Shown: piece by piece, positions 57,512 through 64,000 of the stretch
How positions within the stretch are numbered: position 1 is the stretch's first letter
Layout of the letters: each line of letters begins with the position of its first letter
Source: a bacterium
Lineage (GTDB): Bacteria; Patescibacteriota; Saccharimonadia; Saccharimonadales; Saccharimonadaceae
Assembly (NCBI GenBank): GCA_004561445.1
Contig: SFVX01000001.1
Coordinates: forward strand, 372,001-436,000
Length of the DNA: 64,000 bases
Direction: 5' to 3'
Made by a program: the position numbers and the translations under genes
The notes under the pieces: model-generated
The model's input: only the letters and a program-made list of their open reading frames with translations
Databases searched by the model: none
Told to the model about the DNA's origin: nothing

Positions 57512-58486
57512 CTAAAACGACACGTACTTAAAGCTGAGGTCGTCTTTGGCGTGGGCGGGATTGTTACTAAGCTCAAGCTCGGCGATGTTGACTGGAAAAG
57601 CAGCGTTTAGGAAACTGAGAGGCTTGGCGCATTTTTGGATGGTCGTGATGGCGCCGAGAACGATGCTTTTGTCGCTTGGATTGTTGACGCGGAGGCGGAC
57701 GTGATCTGGTAGCATAGTTTTGCCGGGGCCAACGATGCCGCGATTGGATTTCCAAAGTTCATTGAGGATGGGCGGCACGACGCCGTTATGCATGTGACCA
57801 GAGATGAAATAATCGAATTCTTGGAGAAGATTTGTGACCTCTTGGTCATGTAAATAGAGTGGGGAATGGATGAGGGCGAGCTTGATCTTGCGTTTTGGTA
57901 AATTAGTGCGAAGTTTGGGCGAGAGTCTCTCGAGGTCGCGCAAAAAGATGGATTTGTCTTCGGTGCCGGGATGAAAAATAGATGAGGCATGCTCGTCGTC
58001 ACGGTCAAGTTGATAATATTCGGGCGTGGGCGCAAAACCGAGAATATAAACTTGGTCGTCTTCGTAGGCCTCATTAAAGAGAAGGTGAACATTGTTGAGA
58101 TCCTGGAGATAATTGAAAAATTCTGGATGTTCGCTGGTGAGCCAGTGATGTTTGCGACTGAGGCCGCTCTTGAAATGTGGAGATTTGCGGTAAAAATCGT
58201 GATTGCCGGGCACGATGAGAACGGGCGCGATTTTGGCAAGTTGGCTTAGCCAAGCGAGCAGGCGCTCGCGTTGAGCTTTAACTTGAACCTCTTCTTGGCA
58301 GTCAATGAGATCGCCGGCGATACAAATGTAGTCGGGTTGGCGCTTTTTGGCGGCGTCGATAAGGGCGCGAAGAGTGAGATTTTTGACGAGATTACTGTAA
58401 TGGAGATCGGAAATCAGGAAAAACTTGAGCGGTTTTTTGAGGCGCTTGCGATAGGTGCGGTAGCGAGTAAAATAAAAGGCTTTCAT
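57512..58486 (-). CDS. Calcineurin-like metallophosphoesterase
   Basis: A 324-aa phosphoesterase of the YkuE-like type. All metal-binding motifs are present: ISDLHYS, AGDLID, PGNHDF, LIHSPLYL and SGHMHNG. A basic N-terminus (RYRTYRKRLKKPLKFF) may associate with membrane. The start MKAFYFTRY is chosen because a TATAAT lies seven bases upstream; the nine extra residues of a longer frame would cover the promoter. YkuE relatives act on lipids such as UDP-diacylglucosamine, but the substrate is not known. Confidence 0.88.
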   Translation of the reverse strand: MKAFYFTRYRTYRKRLKKPLKFFLISDLHYSNLVKNLTLRALIDAAKKRQPDYICIAGDLIDCQEEVQVKAQRERLLAWLSQLAKIAPVLIVPGNHDFYRKSPHFKSGLSRKHHWLTSEHPEFFNYLQDLNNVHLLFNEAYEDDQVYILGFAPTPEYYQLDRDDEHASSIFHPGTEDKSIFLRDLERLSPKLRTNLPKRKIKLALIHSPLYLHDQEVTNLLQEFDYFISGHMHNGVVPPILNELWKSNRGIVGPGKTMLPDHVRLRVNNPSDKSIVLGAITTIQKCAKPLSFLNAAFPVNIAELELSNNPAHAKDDLSFKYVSF

Positions 58487-58493
58487 GGGGTAT

Positions 58494-58499
58494 ATTATA
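58494..58499 (-). promoter_or_regulatory. -10 TATAAT, leaderless phosphoesterase
   Basis: Seven bases before ATG 58486. Confidence 0.65.
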
Positions 58500-58506
58500 G
58501 TGCATC

Positions 58507-58535
58507 TTGACAAAATACGACGCTTATGCTAATAT
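58507..58535 (+). promoter_or_regulatory. Full promoter TTGACA-17-TAATAT
   Basis: -35 at 58507-58512, spacer ending TTATGC, -10 at 58530-58535. Confidence 0.8.
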
Positions 58536-58539
58536 AGAA

Positions 58540-58758
58540 TTATGACATTCTTCAAAAGATGTCATAATAACCGAACAGTTTTTAAAACTGGCGGCGCACC
58601 TTAGAAGATGCTGGAGTAATCATATTTTTACCAAAGGTTACTCGCAGACAGCGTTGAGCTTGAAAGGCTGCGATTTTAGGCTCTGTGCTGTCTACGAGAT
58701 GGCATAGCAAGTAGGGGAACCCCTTTGAACCAATACGGCTTGCTAATATGAGGTAAAT
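58540..58758 (+). promoter_or_regulatory. Highly structured leader RNA of about 215 nt
   Basis: Five successive stems: TTATGACAT/ATGTCATAA (58540-58548, 58559-58567); CAGTTT/AAACTG (58576-58590); GAGTAATC/GGTTACTC (58614-58621, 58636-58643); AGACAGC/GCTGTCT (58646-58652, 58687-58693) with inner GAGC/GCTC; AGCAAG/CTTGCT (58706-58711, 58739-58744) with inner GGGG/CCCC. GAGGT follows, then the ATG. No coding frame and no riboswitch class I recognise. Confidence 0.65.
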
Positions 58759-59226
58759 ATGAGTTCGACAGAAGTTAAGAAGAACCTGATGATTGCAATG
58801 CGCAAAAATGAGGCTTTGCGTGGTACAGATGACTACGTAGGAGTCTCTATTGAGCTGAAATCTCCGGAATCGGTAATTTGCTTCGATGGAAGGACCGAGA
58901 TGTTGGGTGGCAACCTGACGATAAAAGCTATCTCTGAGATAGAGTTGGCTTTTGCCAGGGCACATGCTCGCGCAACAATGTCGGAGCTTCTGAAGAAAGC
59001 GAAGGTTGATTTTTACTTCGAGCGTCGTGCGCTGATGATCGGTGGCTATCCTTATTACTATTTGGATGCGGAAGATATGAAAGAAGCGCAAAATGCGATC
59101 GCGGAAATCACAGAGTTCCGTAAGAAGGTCGGTATTTGTGCTCTTAATGACTCCGCCGATAAGGAGGCTGCTACGCCTACGGGCGCTCCTGCTTCTGCAG
59201 GCGTTAGCGAGAACGAAAAAGCGTAA
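58759..59226 (+). CDS. Hypothetical protein, 155 aa
   Basis: Not recognised. Soluble alpha/beta protein: an N-terminal helix (TEVKKNLMIAMRKNEAL), a beta segment (YVGVSIELKSPESVICFDG), long helices (about 58-82) and a second beta part FYFERRALMIGGYPYYYL, then a low-complexity Ala/Thr/Pro/Glu tail (about 130-155). No signal. It is preceded by the longest structured leader of the window and ends at a GGACCCTC hairpin terminator. Confidence 0.7.
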   Translation: MSSTEVKKNLMIAMRKNEALRGTDDYVGVSIELKSPESVICFDGRTEMLGGNLTIKAISEIELAFARAHARATMSELLKKAKVDFYFERRALMIGGYPYYYLDAEDMKEAQNAIAEITEFRKKVGICALNDSADKEAATPTGAPASAGVSENEKA

Positions 59227-59247
59227 TCTGGCATCTTCTATTCAAAA

Positions 59248-59277
59248 GGACCCTCGAAAGAGGGTCCGATTCTTTTT
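59248..59277 (+). terminator. Terminator of 155-aa gene
   Basis: GGACCCTC/GAGGGTCC stem with GAAA loop, then a T5 run. Confidence 0.8.
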
Positions 59278-59289
59278 AAAAGTAAAAAC

Positions 59290-59318
59290 TTGCGCGGGTG
59301 GCAAAAATAGCTTATCCT
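59290..59318 (+). promoter_or_regulatory. Promoter TTGCGC-17-TATCCT of pyrG
   Basis: -35 TTGCGC, 17-bp spacer, -10 TATCCT; the leader carries GAGGAGGTG 11 bases before the ATG. Confidence 0.5.
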
Positions 59319-59368
59319 AAAAGTGTATTTTAATTTTAGGTGGGCTAAAAAGAGGAGGTGCCCGAAAA

Positions 59369-60955
59369 ATGAAAACAAACACAAAATACATATTTGTAAC
59401 AGGGGGAGTAATCTCAGGCGTCGGTAAAGGCATTATGGCTGCTAGCATCGGCGCTATTTTAAAGGCAAAGGGTCTCAAAGTTTCGATGCAAAAATGTGAC
59501 CCTTATTTTAATGTAGATGCAGGACTTCTGAACCCGCGCGAGCATGGTGAGTGTTTTGTGACGAATGATGGAGCTGAGACGGATCTTGATCTGGGACACT
59601 ATGAACGCTTCTTGGATGAGGAAATGAGTGGTAACTCAATCTGGACTTCGGGGAAGTTGTATAAGAAGTTGATTGACGATGAGCGCGCTGGCAAATTTGG
59701 TGGTAAGACTGTGCAATTGGTGCCACACGTGACGGGCTTGGTGCAACAGACTTTTATTGATAATGCAAAACATTTTGGTACAGATGTGCATATTGTCGAG
59801 ATTGGTGGTACGGTAGGCGACCTTGAGGGTTCGCATTTTATTGAGGCAATACGTGAATTTCCAACGAAAGTTGGACGCGAGAACTGCTTGTTTGTACACG
59901 TTTGCTATGTGCCGTGGTTGTCGACAAGTGAAGAGTTTAAGACGAAACCGGCGCAGAATTCTTTGCGCGATTTGCGCGAGTTTGGCATTGTGCCGGATAT
60001 GGTGGTGGCGCGCATGGATATAGATAAGACGCCACGCGCACCGCAAGTGGCAAGAAAGTTGGCGACTTTTTGTGGCGTAAACGAAGATGCAGTGGTGCTG
60101 ATGCCGGACGCCAAAAGTGTATACGAAGTACCGCTCAATGCTGTAAAAGGCGGTGTATTGGCACCGCTGGAGCGATTTATTGATCACGGCGATCCGGATA
60201 TGGCAATTTGGGAAGACTTAGTGAAGCGCATTGAAGCAAATCCGCGCAAAGAGGTGAAAATTGGCCTGGTGGCGAAGTATATCGACAATACAGATACGTA
60301 TTTGTCGGTGACGGAGGCGCTGAAGGCGGCGGCTTGGAAGGTTGGCGTGAAGCTGAAGATTGTTTGGATTAATGCCGAAGAAGCGACCGAACCGGACTTT
60401 GAGGCAGTAGACGGTATTGTGGTGCCGGGCGGCTTTGGCGTGCGTGGAGTTGAGGGGAAGATTTCGGCGGCGACTTATTGTTTGGAGCACGATAAGCCTT
60501 ATCTTGGACTTTGTCTTGGCATGCAGACAGCCGTGATTGCAGCGGCGCGTCGTGGTGGACTCGCAAAAGCAAACTCGGAAGAATTTGCTGAGACAGATGA
60601 AAATGTGGTCTATATCATGGAAGGACAAAAAGGCAAAGAGAGCACGGGCGGCACGATGCGTTTGGGCGATTATCCGGCGAAGCTGGTGGCTGGAAGCAAA
60701 ATCGCTGATATTTATGGTACCGCTAAGGTAATTGAGCGCCATCGTCATCGCTATGAGGTAAATCAGAAATTCTTAAAGGAAATTGAGAAGGGTGGCCTCG
60801 TAGTAGCCGGCACGAGTCCAGACGGTAAGCTGGTAGAATTTGTCGAAGCGCCAGATTGTAAGTATTTTGTAGCGACACAGGCACATCCAGAGTTTAGAAG
60901 CCGTCCGTATAGGGCGCATCCACTCTTTGAGGGGTTGGTTAAAGCTTGTAAGTAG
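59369..60955 (+). CDS. pyrG: CTP synthase
   Basis: 528 aa. Makes CTP from UTP, ATP and glutamine. Synthetase domain: FVTGGVISGVGKG P-loop (usual form GGVVSSLGKG), KCDPYFNVDAG, HGECFVTNDGAETDLDLGHYERF. Glutaminase domain: VVPGGFGVRG, nucleophile Cys in GLCLGMQ, and HPEFRSRP with the catalytic His and Glu. NADAGLLNP in place of the common NVDPGTMSP is a CPR-like divergence (sequence reads NVDAGLLNP). Shine-Dalgarno-led, single gene. Confidence 0.97.
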   Translation: MKTNTKYIFVTGGVISGVGKGIMAASIGAILKAKGLKVSMQKCDPYFNVDAGLLNPREHGECFVTNDGAETDLDLGHYERFLDEEMSGNSIWTSGKLYKKLIDDERAGKFGGKTVQLVPHVTGLVQQTFIDNAKHFGTDVHIVEIGGTVGDLEGSHFIEAIREFPTKVGRENCLFVHVCYVPWLSTSEEFKTKPAQNSLRDLREFGIVPDMVVARMDIDKTPRAPQVARKLATFCGVNEDAVVLMPDAKSVYEVPLNAVKGGVLAPLERFIDHGDPDMAIWEDLVKRIEANPRKEVKIGLVAKYIDNTDTYLSVTEALKAAAWKVGVKLKIVWINAEEATEPDFEAVDGIVVPGGFGVRGVEGKISAATYCLEHDKPYLGLCLGMQTAVIAAARRGGLAKANSEEFAETDENVVYIMEGQKGKESTGGTMRLGDYPAKLVAGSKIADIYGTAKVIERHRHRYEVNQKFLKEIEKGGLVVAGTSPDGKLVEFVEAPDCKYFVATQAHPEFRSRPYRAHPLFEGLVKACK

Positions 60956-60982
60956 GCTTTAGTTTTTGGAACGATTTTTAGA

Positions 60983-61017
60983 TAAAAAGAGGGGCGACCG
61001 GTGGAATGGTCGCCCCT
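60983..61017 (-). terminator. Distal terminator of 207-aa gene
   Basis: GGGGCGACC/GGTCGCCCC, 9 bp, then TCTTTTTA on the minus strand; second of two tandem hairpins. Confidence 0.85.
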
Positions 61018-61028
61018 TGTGGGGAAAG

Positions 61029-61062
61029 AACACACTTCTTGGTGGAGGAGAAGTGTGTTTCT
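61029..61062. terminator. Hairpin between pyrG and the convergent gene
   Basis: AACACACTTCT/AGAAGTGTGTT, 11 bp, with TTTCTT on the plus side; can serve both directions. Confidence 0.75.
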
Positions 61063-61075
61063 TATTGGAGGTAAT

Positions 61076-61699
61076 TTAGGCGATAGCGTTCTCGACTTCC
61101 TCCAAAACGGAGAGATCGTAGCTGTCGGGGTCGCCGCCGTGGTCGATGATGAGATTGTCGAGGTAGGCCTCGGCCTCATCGCGGTCAAAGCCGGTGTCAT
61201 GGATGACAATCTGGACCAGCGCCTCATACTTGTTCTGGAGCGCGATAGTCTTGTCGGCTTCGGCGAAGCGGGCCTCGCGGTGCTTGGCACCGTTACGCTT
61301 TTTGGCGGACTTCGCCTTGGCGTAGGCCTTGGCCTTCTGATCGGTCAGCATCAGGCAGCGCTCGAGACGTCTGACGTCCAAGATGCGAATGCCGGCCAGA
61401 TCAAGCTGATGGAGCAGCATGTTGACCTTGGCGAGGTTATTCTTACTGCCAGTGTGGCTCAGCTTCACGATCTGGCGAACGATGGCCGCATGGTCGTTGA
61501 TCAGCGCCTGCTGGTCGAGATCACTGCGGGTGATGTCGAGACCGTGACTGGTGAGCCAAGCGGCGTACTCCTTGTGGGCCGTGTCGATACTGCGACGGCC
61601 AAGGGAAAAACCGTGCTGCAGAAGCGCGGCGTTGACGGATTCGCGGTTTGTGGAATCTTTGGTAGCCTCGTAGGCCTTAAAGTGTGCATAATAACTCAT
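61076..61699 (-). CDS. Hypothetical protein, 207 aa
   Basis: Not recognised. Nearly all-helical soluble protein: MSYYAHFKAYEATKDSTNRES, RRSIDTAHKEYAAWLTSHGLD, NLAKVNMLLHQLDLAGIRIL, a basic Lys/Ala-rich stretch (KAKAYAKAKSAKKRNGAKHRE, about 122-142) that could bind nucleic acid, and an acidic C-terminus (DRDEAEAYLDNLIIDHGG). Higher G+C than most neighbours by eye. Full TTGACA promoter, leader with two hairpins, CAAGGAGG site and tandem terminators. Confidence 0.7.
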   Translation of the reverse strand: MSYYAHFKAYEATKDSTNRESVNAALLQHGFSLGRRSIDTAHKEYAAWLTSHGLDITRSDLDQQALINDHAAIVRQIVKLSHTGSKNNLAKVNMLLHQLDLAGIRILDVRRLERCLMLTDQKAKAYAKAKSAKKRNGAKHREARFAEADKTIALQNKYEALVQIVIHDTGFDRDEAEAYLDNLIIDHGGDPDSYDLSVLEEVENAIA

Positions 61700-61773
61700 A
61701 AAATTTGCCTCCTTGTAAAAGTACTGCGACCGATGTCGCCGAGTTACACACCACCCAGAGAAAACTGGATGAT
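61700..61773 (-). promoter_or_regulatory. Structured leader of 207-aa gene
   Basis: CCAG/CTGG (61768-61755) and GCGAC/GTCGC with a 4-nt loop (61739-61726) lie before AAGGAGG. Confidence 0.5.
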
Positions 61774-61779
61774 TCTTTT

Positions 61780-61808
61780 ATTATAGCAAATTTTGCATAA
61801 AATGTCAA
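61780..61808 (-). promoter_or_regulatory. Full promoter TTGACA-17-TATAAT
   Basis: Minus strand: -35 at 61803-61808, spacer ending TTTGC, -10 at 61780-61785. Confidence 0.82.
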
Positions 61809-61848
61809 TAGCTAGAGCGGAGTTAATTGAAAATACGGTAAAAAATGT

Positions 61849-61854
61849 TAAAAT
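61849..61854 (+). promoter_or_regulatory. -10 TAAAAT, leaderless argS
   Basis: Seven bases before the argS ATG. Confidence 0.6.
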
Positions 61855-61861
61855 ATAAGAG

Positions 61862-63553
61862 ATGGAAAAACTGGTAGAAAAAATTAAGCAAATCATCAAA
61901 AACTTATACGGTGCGACAGATATTGAAGTCGTGCTTTCTGAGGTGCCAGCGAATATTGAGGGGGATTATTCGACAAATATTGCAATGCGGCTGGCGAAAA
62001 TTGCTGGAAAGAATCCGCGTGAGGTGGCTGGTGAGATTATTGCAGAACTGATAAAAGATCTACCAGCCTATAAATACACAATTGCGGGGCCTGGTTTTAT
62101 TAATATTGAGATTTCGGCTAAAAGTCTATACGAGGAGCTTGCGGAAGCTTGGTCGGATAATTATGGCTACAATAAAAGCGGTGAAGGTAAGGTTGCAGTG
62201 GTGGAATATCCAAGCACTAATATGGCAAAGCCTTACTCGGTAGGGCATTTGCGCCCTGGTACGCAAGGTTGGGCCTGCAAGCAGATTCTTGAAGCAAGTG
62301 GCTGGAAGGTGATTACGGATAATCATCTTGGAGATAGCGGTACGCCGTTTGGAATTTGGGCGATTGGCTTTAAACGTTCGGGTAAGAGCGTTGACGAGAT
62401 TACGATTTATGATCTTGGCGAGATTTATATCGAGATGAAGCGCCTTTTGAAGGAAGAAGCGGCAGCTGGTAAGCATGAGATGGCTGATGAAGTGCAAGAT
62501 TGGCTTTTGCGCTTTGAAGCGAAGGATCCTGAGGCGGTAGAACTAGCGGCGCGTTTTAAAGAGATTTCACTAGAACATACGCACGCCGTGATGCGTAGAA
62601 TGGGGATTTCGACTCAGTATGAGCTAGGTGAGAGCTTCTTTGTGGAACGTGGTAAGGAATTGGTACAAAAATACCTTGATGAGGGGATTTTTGAACGCAA
62701 CGAAGATGGTTCGGTGATTTGTCGATTAGATGACATGGGAATTGATGTGCCAATGCTGCTTTTGAAGAGTAATGGGGCGGCACTTTATGCGACGACGGAT
62801 CTTGCGTGCATGGATTATCGTGCAAAGGAGTGGAAGCCGGATCTTTGTGTATATTGTGTGGGCGCAGAGCAGAAGTTTTACTTTGAGCAGCTGTTTGCAC
62901 TAGGTAAAAAACTTGGCATGCCACAGCGTAATTTGCATGTATGGTTTGGTACGATAGATCAGGTGAGCCCAGAGGGGAAGCGTGAAAAAATGTCGTCGCG
63001 CAAGGGTGTGGTTTTGATGGAGGCGTTGCTGGACGATGCCGAAAAGCGCGTGCGTGAGAATTTTGGCAATAGTGAAATTTCGGATGCAGATATTCAAAAA
63101 GTCGCAGTAGGTGCGATTAAGTTTTCGGATTTTGTAGCGGATCGCAAGACAGGAATTTTGTATGATCCAGATAAAATCTTTGCATTGACCGGTTTTTCGG
63201 GGCCATTTTGTCAGTATGCGGACGTAAGGTTGCGTAGAATTATGGAAAAGGCGACGAATCTCGAGACGGCAGACTACGCGGATTACGATTGGGCGGCCGA
63301 GAAGGAAGTGTTGCAGATTTTGCTAGAATTTCCGGCGCTAGTTGAGGCGGTGAGTGAAAATCTCGAAGCGCATCGCATTGCGGCGTATTGCTTTAAGTTG
63401 GCACAAGAACTGAATCGTTATTATGAAAAAACGCCGATTCTGCAAGCGGAGCCGGCTGAGCGCTCGGCGCGCTTGGATCTTGTCGCGAAGGCAGATCTTG
63501 TGATGAGTCGTGCGTTAGGCTTGTTAGGTTTAGAGATTCCGGAGAAGATGTAA
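61862..63553 (+). CDS. argS: Arginyl-tRNA synthetase
   Basis: 563 aa class I synthetase. Order: N-terminal Add-1 domain (about 1-115), VVEYPSTNMAKPYSVGHLRPGT with SVGH as the HIGH motif, LLLKSNGAALYATTDLACMDYR, EKMSSRKGVV in the KMSKS position, and the C-terminal all-helical anticodon domain with DALR features (FSGPFCQYADVRLRRI). Leaderless; its tRNA-Arg(TCT) is about 4.5 kb upstream. Confidence 0.97.
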   Translation: MEKLVEKIKQIIKNLYGATDIEVVLSEVPANIEGDYSTNIAMRLAKIAGKNPREVAGEIIAELIKDLPAYKYTIAGPGFINIEISAKSLYEELAEAWSDNYGYNKSGEGKVAVVEYPSTNMAKPYSVGHLRPGTQGWACKQILEASGWKVITDNHLGDSGTPFGIWAIGFKRSGKSVDEITIYDLGEIYIEMKRLLKEEAAAGKHEMADEVQDWLLRFEAKDPEAVELAARFKEISLEHTHAVMRRMGISTQYELGESFFVERGKELVQKYLDEGIFERNEDGSVICRLDDMGIDVPMLLLKSNGAALYATTDLACMDYRAKEWKPDLCVYCVGAEQKFYFEQLFALGKKLGMPQRNLHVWFGTIDQVSPEGKREKMSSRKGVVLMEALLDDAEKRVRENFGNSEISDADIQKVAVGAIKFSDFVADRKTGILYDPDKIFALTGFSGPFCQYADVRLRRIMEKATNLETADYADYDWAAEKEVLQILLEFPALVEAVSENLEAHRIAAYCFKLAQELNRYYEKTPILQAEPAERSARLDLVAKADLVMSRALGLLGLEIPEKM

Positions 63554-63555
63554 GA

Positions 63556-63579
63556 AAAGCCCCAGCTTCTGGGGTTTTA
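63556..63579 (+). terminator. argS terminator
   Basis: AAAGCCCCAG/CTGGGGTTTT with a CTT loop. Confidence 0.85.
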
Positions 63580-63581
63580 TC

Positions 63582-63609
63582 TTGACTTTTTGTAAAAGTA
63601 TGATACAAT
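63582..63609 (+). promoter_or_regulatory. Full promoter TTGACT-16-TACAAT
   Basis: -35 at 63582-63587, spacer ending TATGA, -10 at 63604-63609. Confidence 0.75.
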
Positions 63610-63611
63610 GG

Positions 63612-63806
63612 GCGTATAGACATAGATTCTGATGTCTACGCAAACTAAAAATCATTGAATAACACCAGTTTGGGGTTAGATCTTTGCAGGCGGGGAGTAA
63701 AAATCTAGCTCCAAACGACCTACCGCAGTTGAGGGAGCTTGAATTTAAGAAAATCTATTTAGAGAAAGGGTTGCCCAATGCGGTTAAGGGCAAAAATGGT
63801 GGAGAT
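63612..63806 (+). promoter_or_regulatory. Structured leader of the last gene
   Basis: Stem 1: GCGT-(AT)-AGACAT/ATGTCTACGC, 10 bp with a 2-nt bulge (63612-63641). Stem 2: 13 bp with two G-U pairs (63669-63681 with 63703-63715). Stem 3: TTGCCC/GGGCAA (63771-63793) just before GGTGGAG. Confidence 0.6.
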
Positions 63807-64000
63807 ATGTTCAGAAACAAGAGCGTAGCACGCGAAATGAGCGTGCGCAACATGATGGGGGCACGAGGAGTGCGTTTCATCGAGTCCGAAGAGGACGACA
63901 CAGTGATTCTCGGATGTCAGTATCCTGAAGGTTCAAATGAGGCAGTGCTTGAGGCGAGAGCAAATGAGTTGCTTCGCGAGTACGAGTTGAGGGCTCGTAA
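63807..64000 (+). CDS. Hypothetical protein, 3' end outside window
   Basis: An open frame of 64 codons to the window edge, starting MFRNKSVAREMSVRNMMGARG and continuing through VRFIESEEDDTVILG to a helical ANELLREYELRAR. GGAG lies five bases before the ATG; an ATG at 63778 is in another frame and ends quickly. Not recognised. The promoter and leader place it with the small unknown genes of this window. Confidence 0.6.
   Translation, partial: MFRNKSVAREMSVRNMMGARGVRFIESEEDDTVILGCQYPEGSNEAVLEARANELLREYELRAR

Noticed and set aside
58487..58758. Possible tmRNA, RNase P RNA or SRP RNA in the 58.5-58.76 kb leader
   Set aside because: No tag frame, no RNase P core motif and no SRP GGAAG/GCAG signature; the region ends in a Shine-Dalgarno site for a gene.

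Overview
The window looks like a chromosome segment from a Candidate Phyla Radiation (Patescibacteria) bacterium, most likely a Candidatus Saccharibacteria (TM7) relative. The reasons are short intergenic gaps, a small single-membrane cell gene set, a DUF5663-type protein, CPR-style Mur ligase, FemX and type IV pilus proteins, and normal use of UGA as stop (which argues against the UGA-glycine Gracilibacteria/Absconditabacteria). The lineage call is inference from gene content.

Layout. 1-3.9 kb: the 3' part of murE, an amidinotransferase-like gene, a degenerate Mur-ligase paralogue, two tRNAs, a HIT hydrolase. 4-13.3 kb: a phosphoribosyltransferase-like protein, valS, a probable unannotated small RNA, a transposase N-terminal remnant, a FemX / DegT aminotransferase / FemX group and tsaD. 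13.4-23.6 kb: a DUF5663-like gene coupled to a 1799-residue repeat protein, a MacB/LolD-type ABC transporter and small hypothetical genes. 23.6-34.2 kb: lipid kinase, TlyA-like methyltransferase, thyA-folA, dnaE, and a gap-rpiB-rpe-pfkB-LOG operon. 34.4-43.3 kb: ppa, an SPFH plus zinc-ribbon membrane pair, cysS, AI-2E-type exporter, queA-tgt. 43.5-51.5 kb: a two-component system, ychF and a pilM-N-O-x-B type IV pilus operon. 51.5-64 kb: tRNAs, tpiA, membrane and hypothetical proteins, tyrS, pyrG, argS and several small genes with long structured leaders.

Two expression architectures stand out. Many housekeeping genes appear leaderless: a -10 hexamer lies 6-8 bases before the ATG, exactly 6 in ten cases, so transcription should begin at the start codon. 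In contrast, a set of mostly small unknown soluble proteins has full promoters (TTGACA/T, usually 17 bp, then a TGCTATAAT-like -10), commonly leaders of about 75-220 nt with perfect stems, a strong Shine-Dalgarno sequence, and often hairpin terminators. This second set (3636, 5161-, 22439-, 43287-, 55716-, 58759+, 61699-, 63807+) looks like a co-expressed, undescribed group and is the best candidate in the window for something new.

Metabolically, the segment fits a reduced, scavenging cell: LOG, RpiB, Rpe, a PfkB kinase and GAPDH share one operon and could form a route from nucleotide ribose into lower glycolysis. MurE and two FemX-like proteins point to a peptidoglycan wall with branched peptides. 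The pilus operon gives the cytoplasmic and inner-membrane platform of a type IV pilus.
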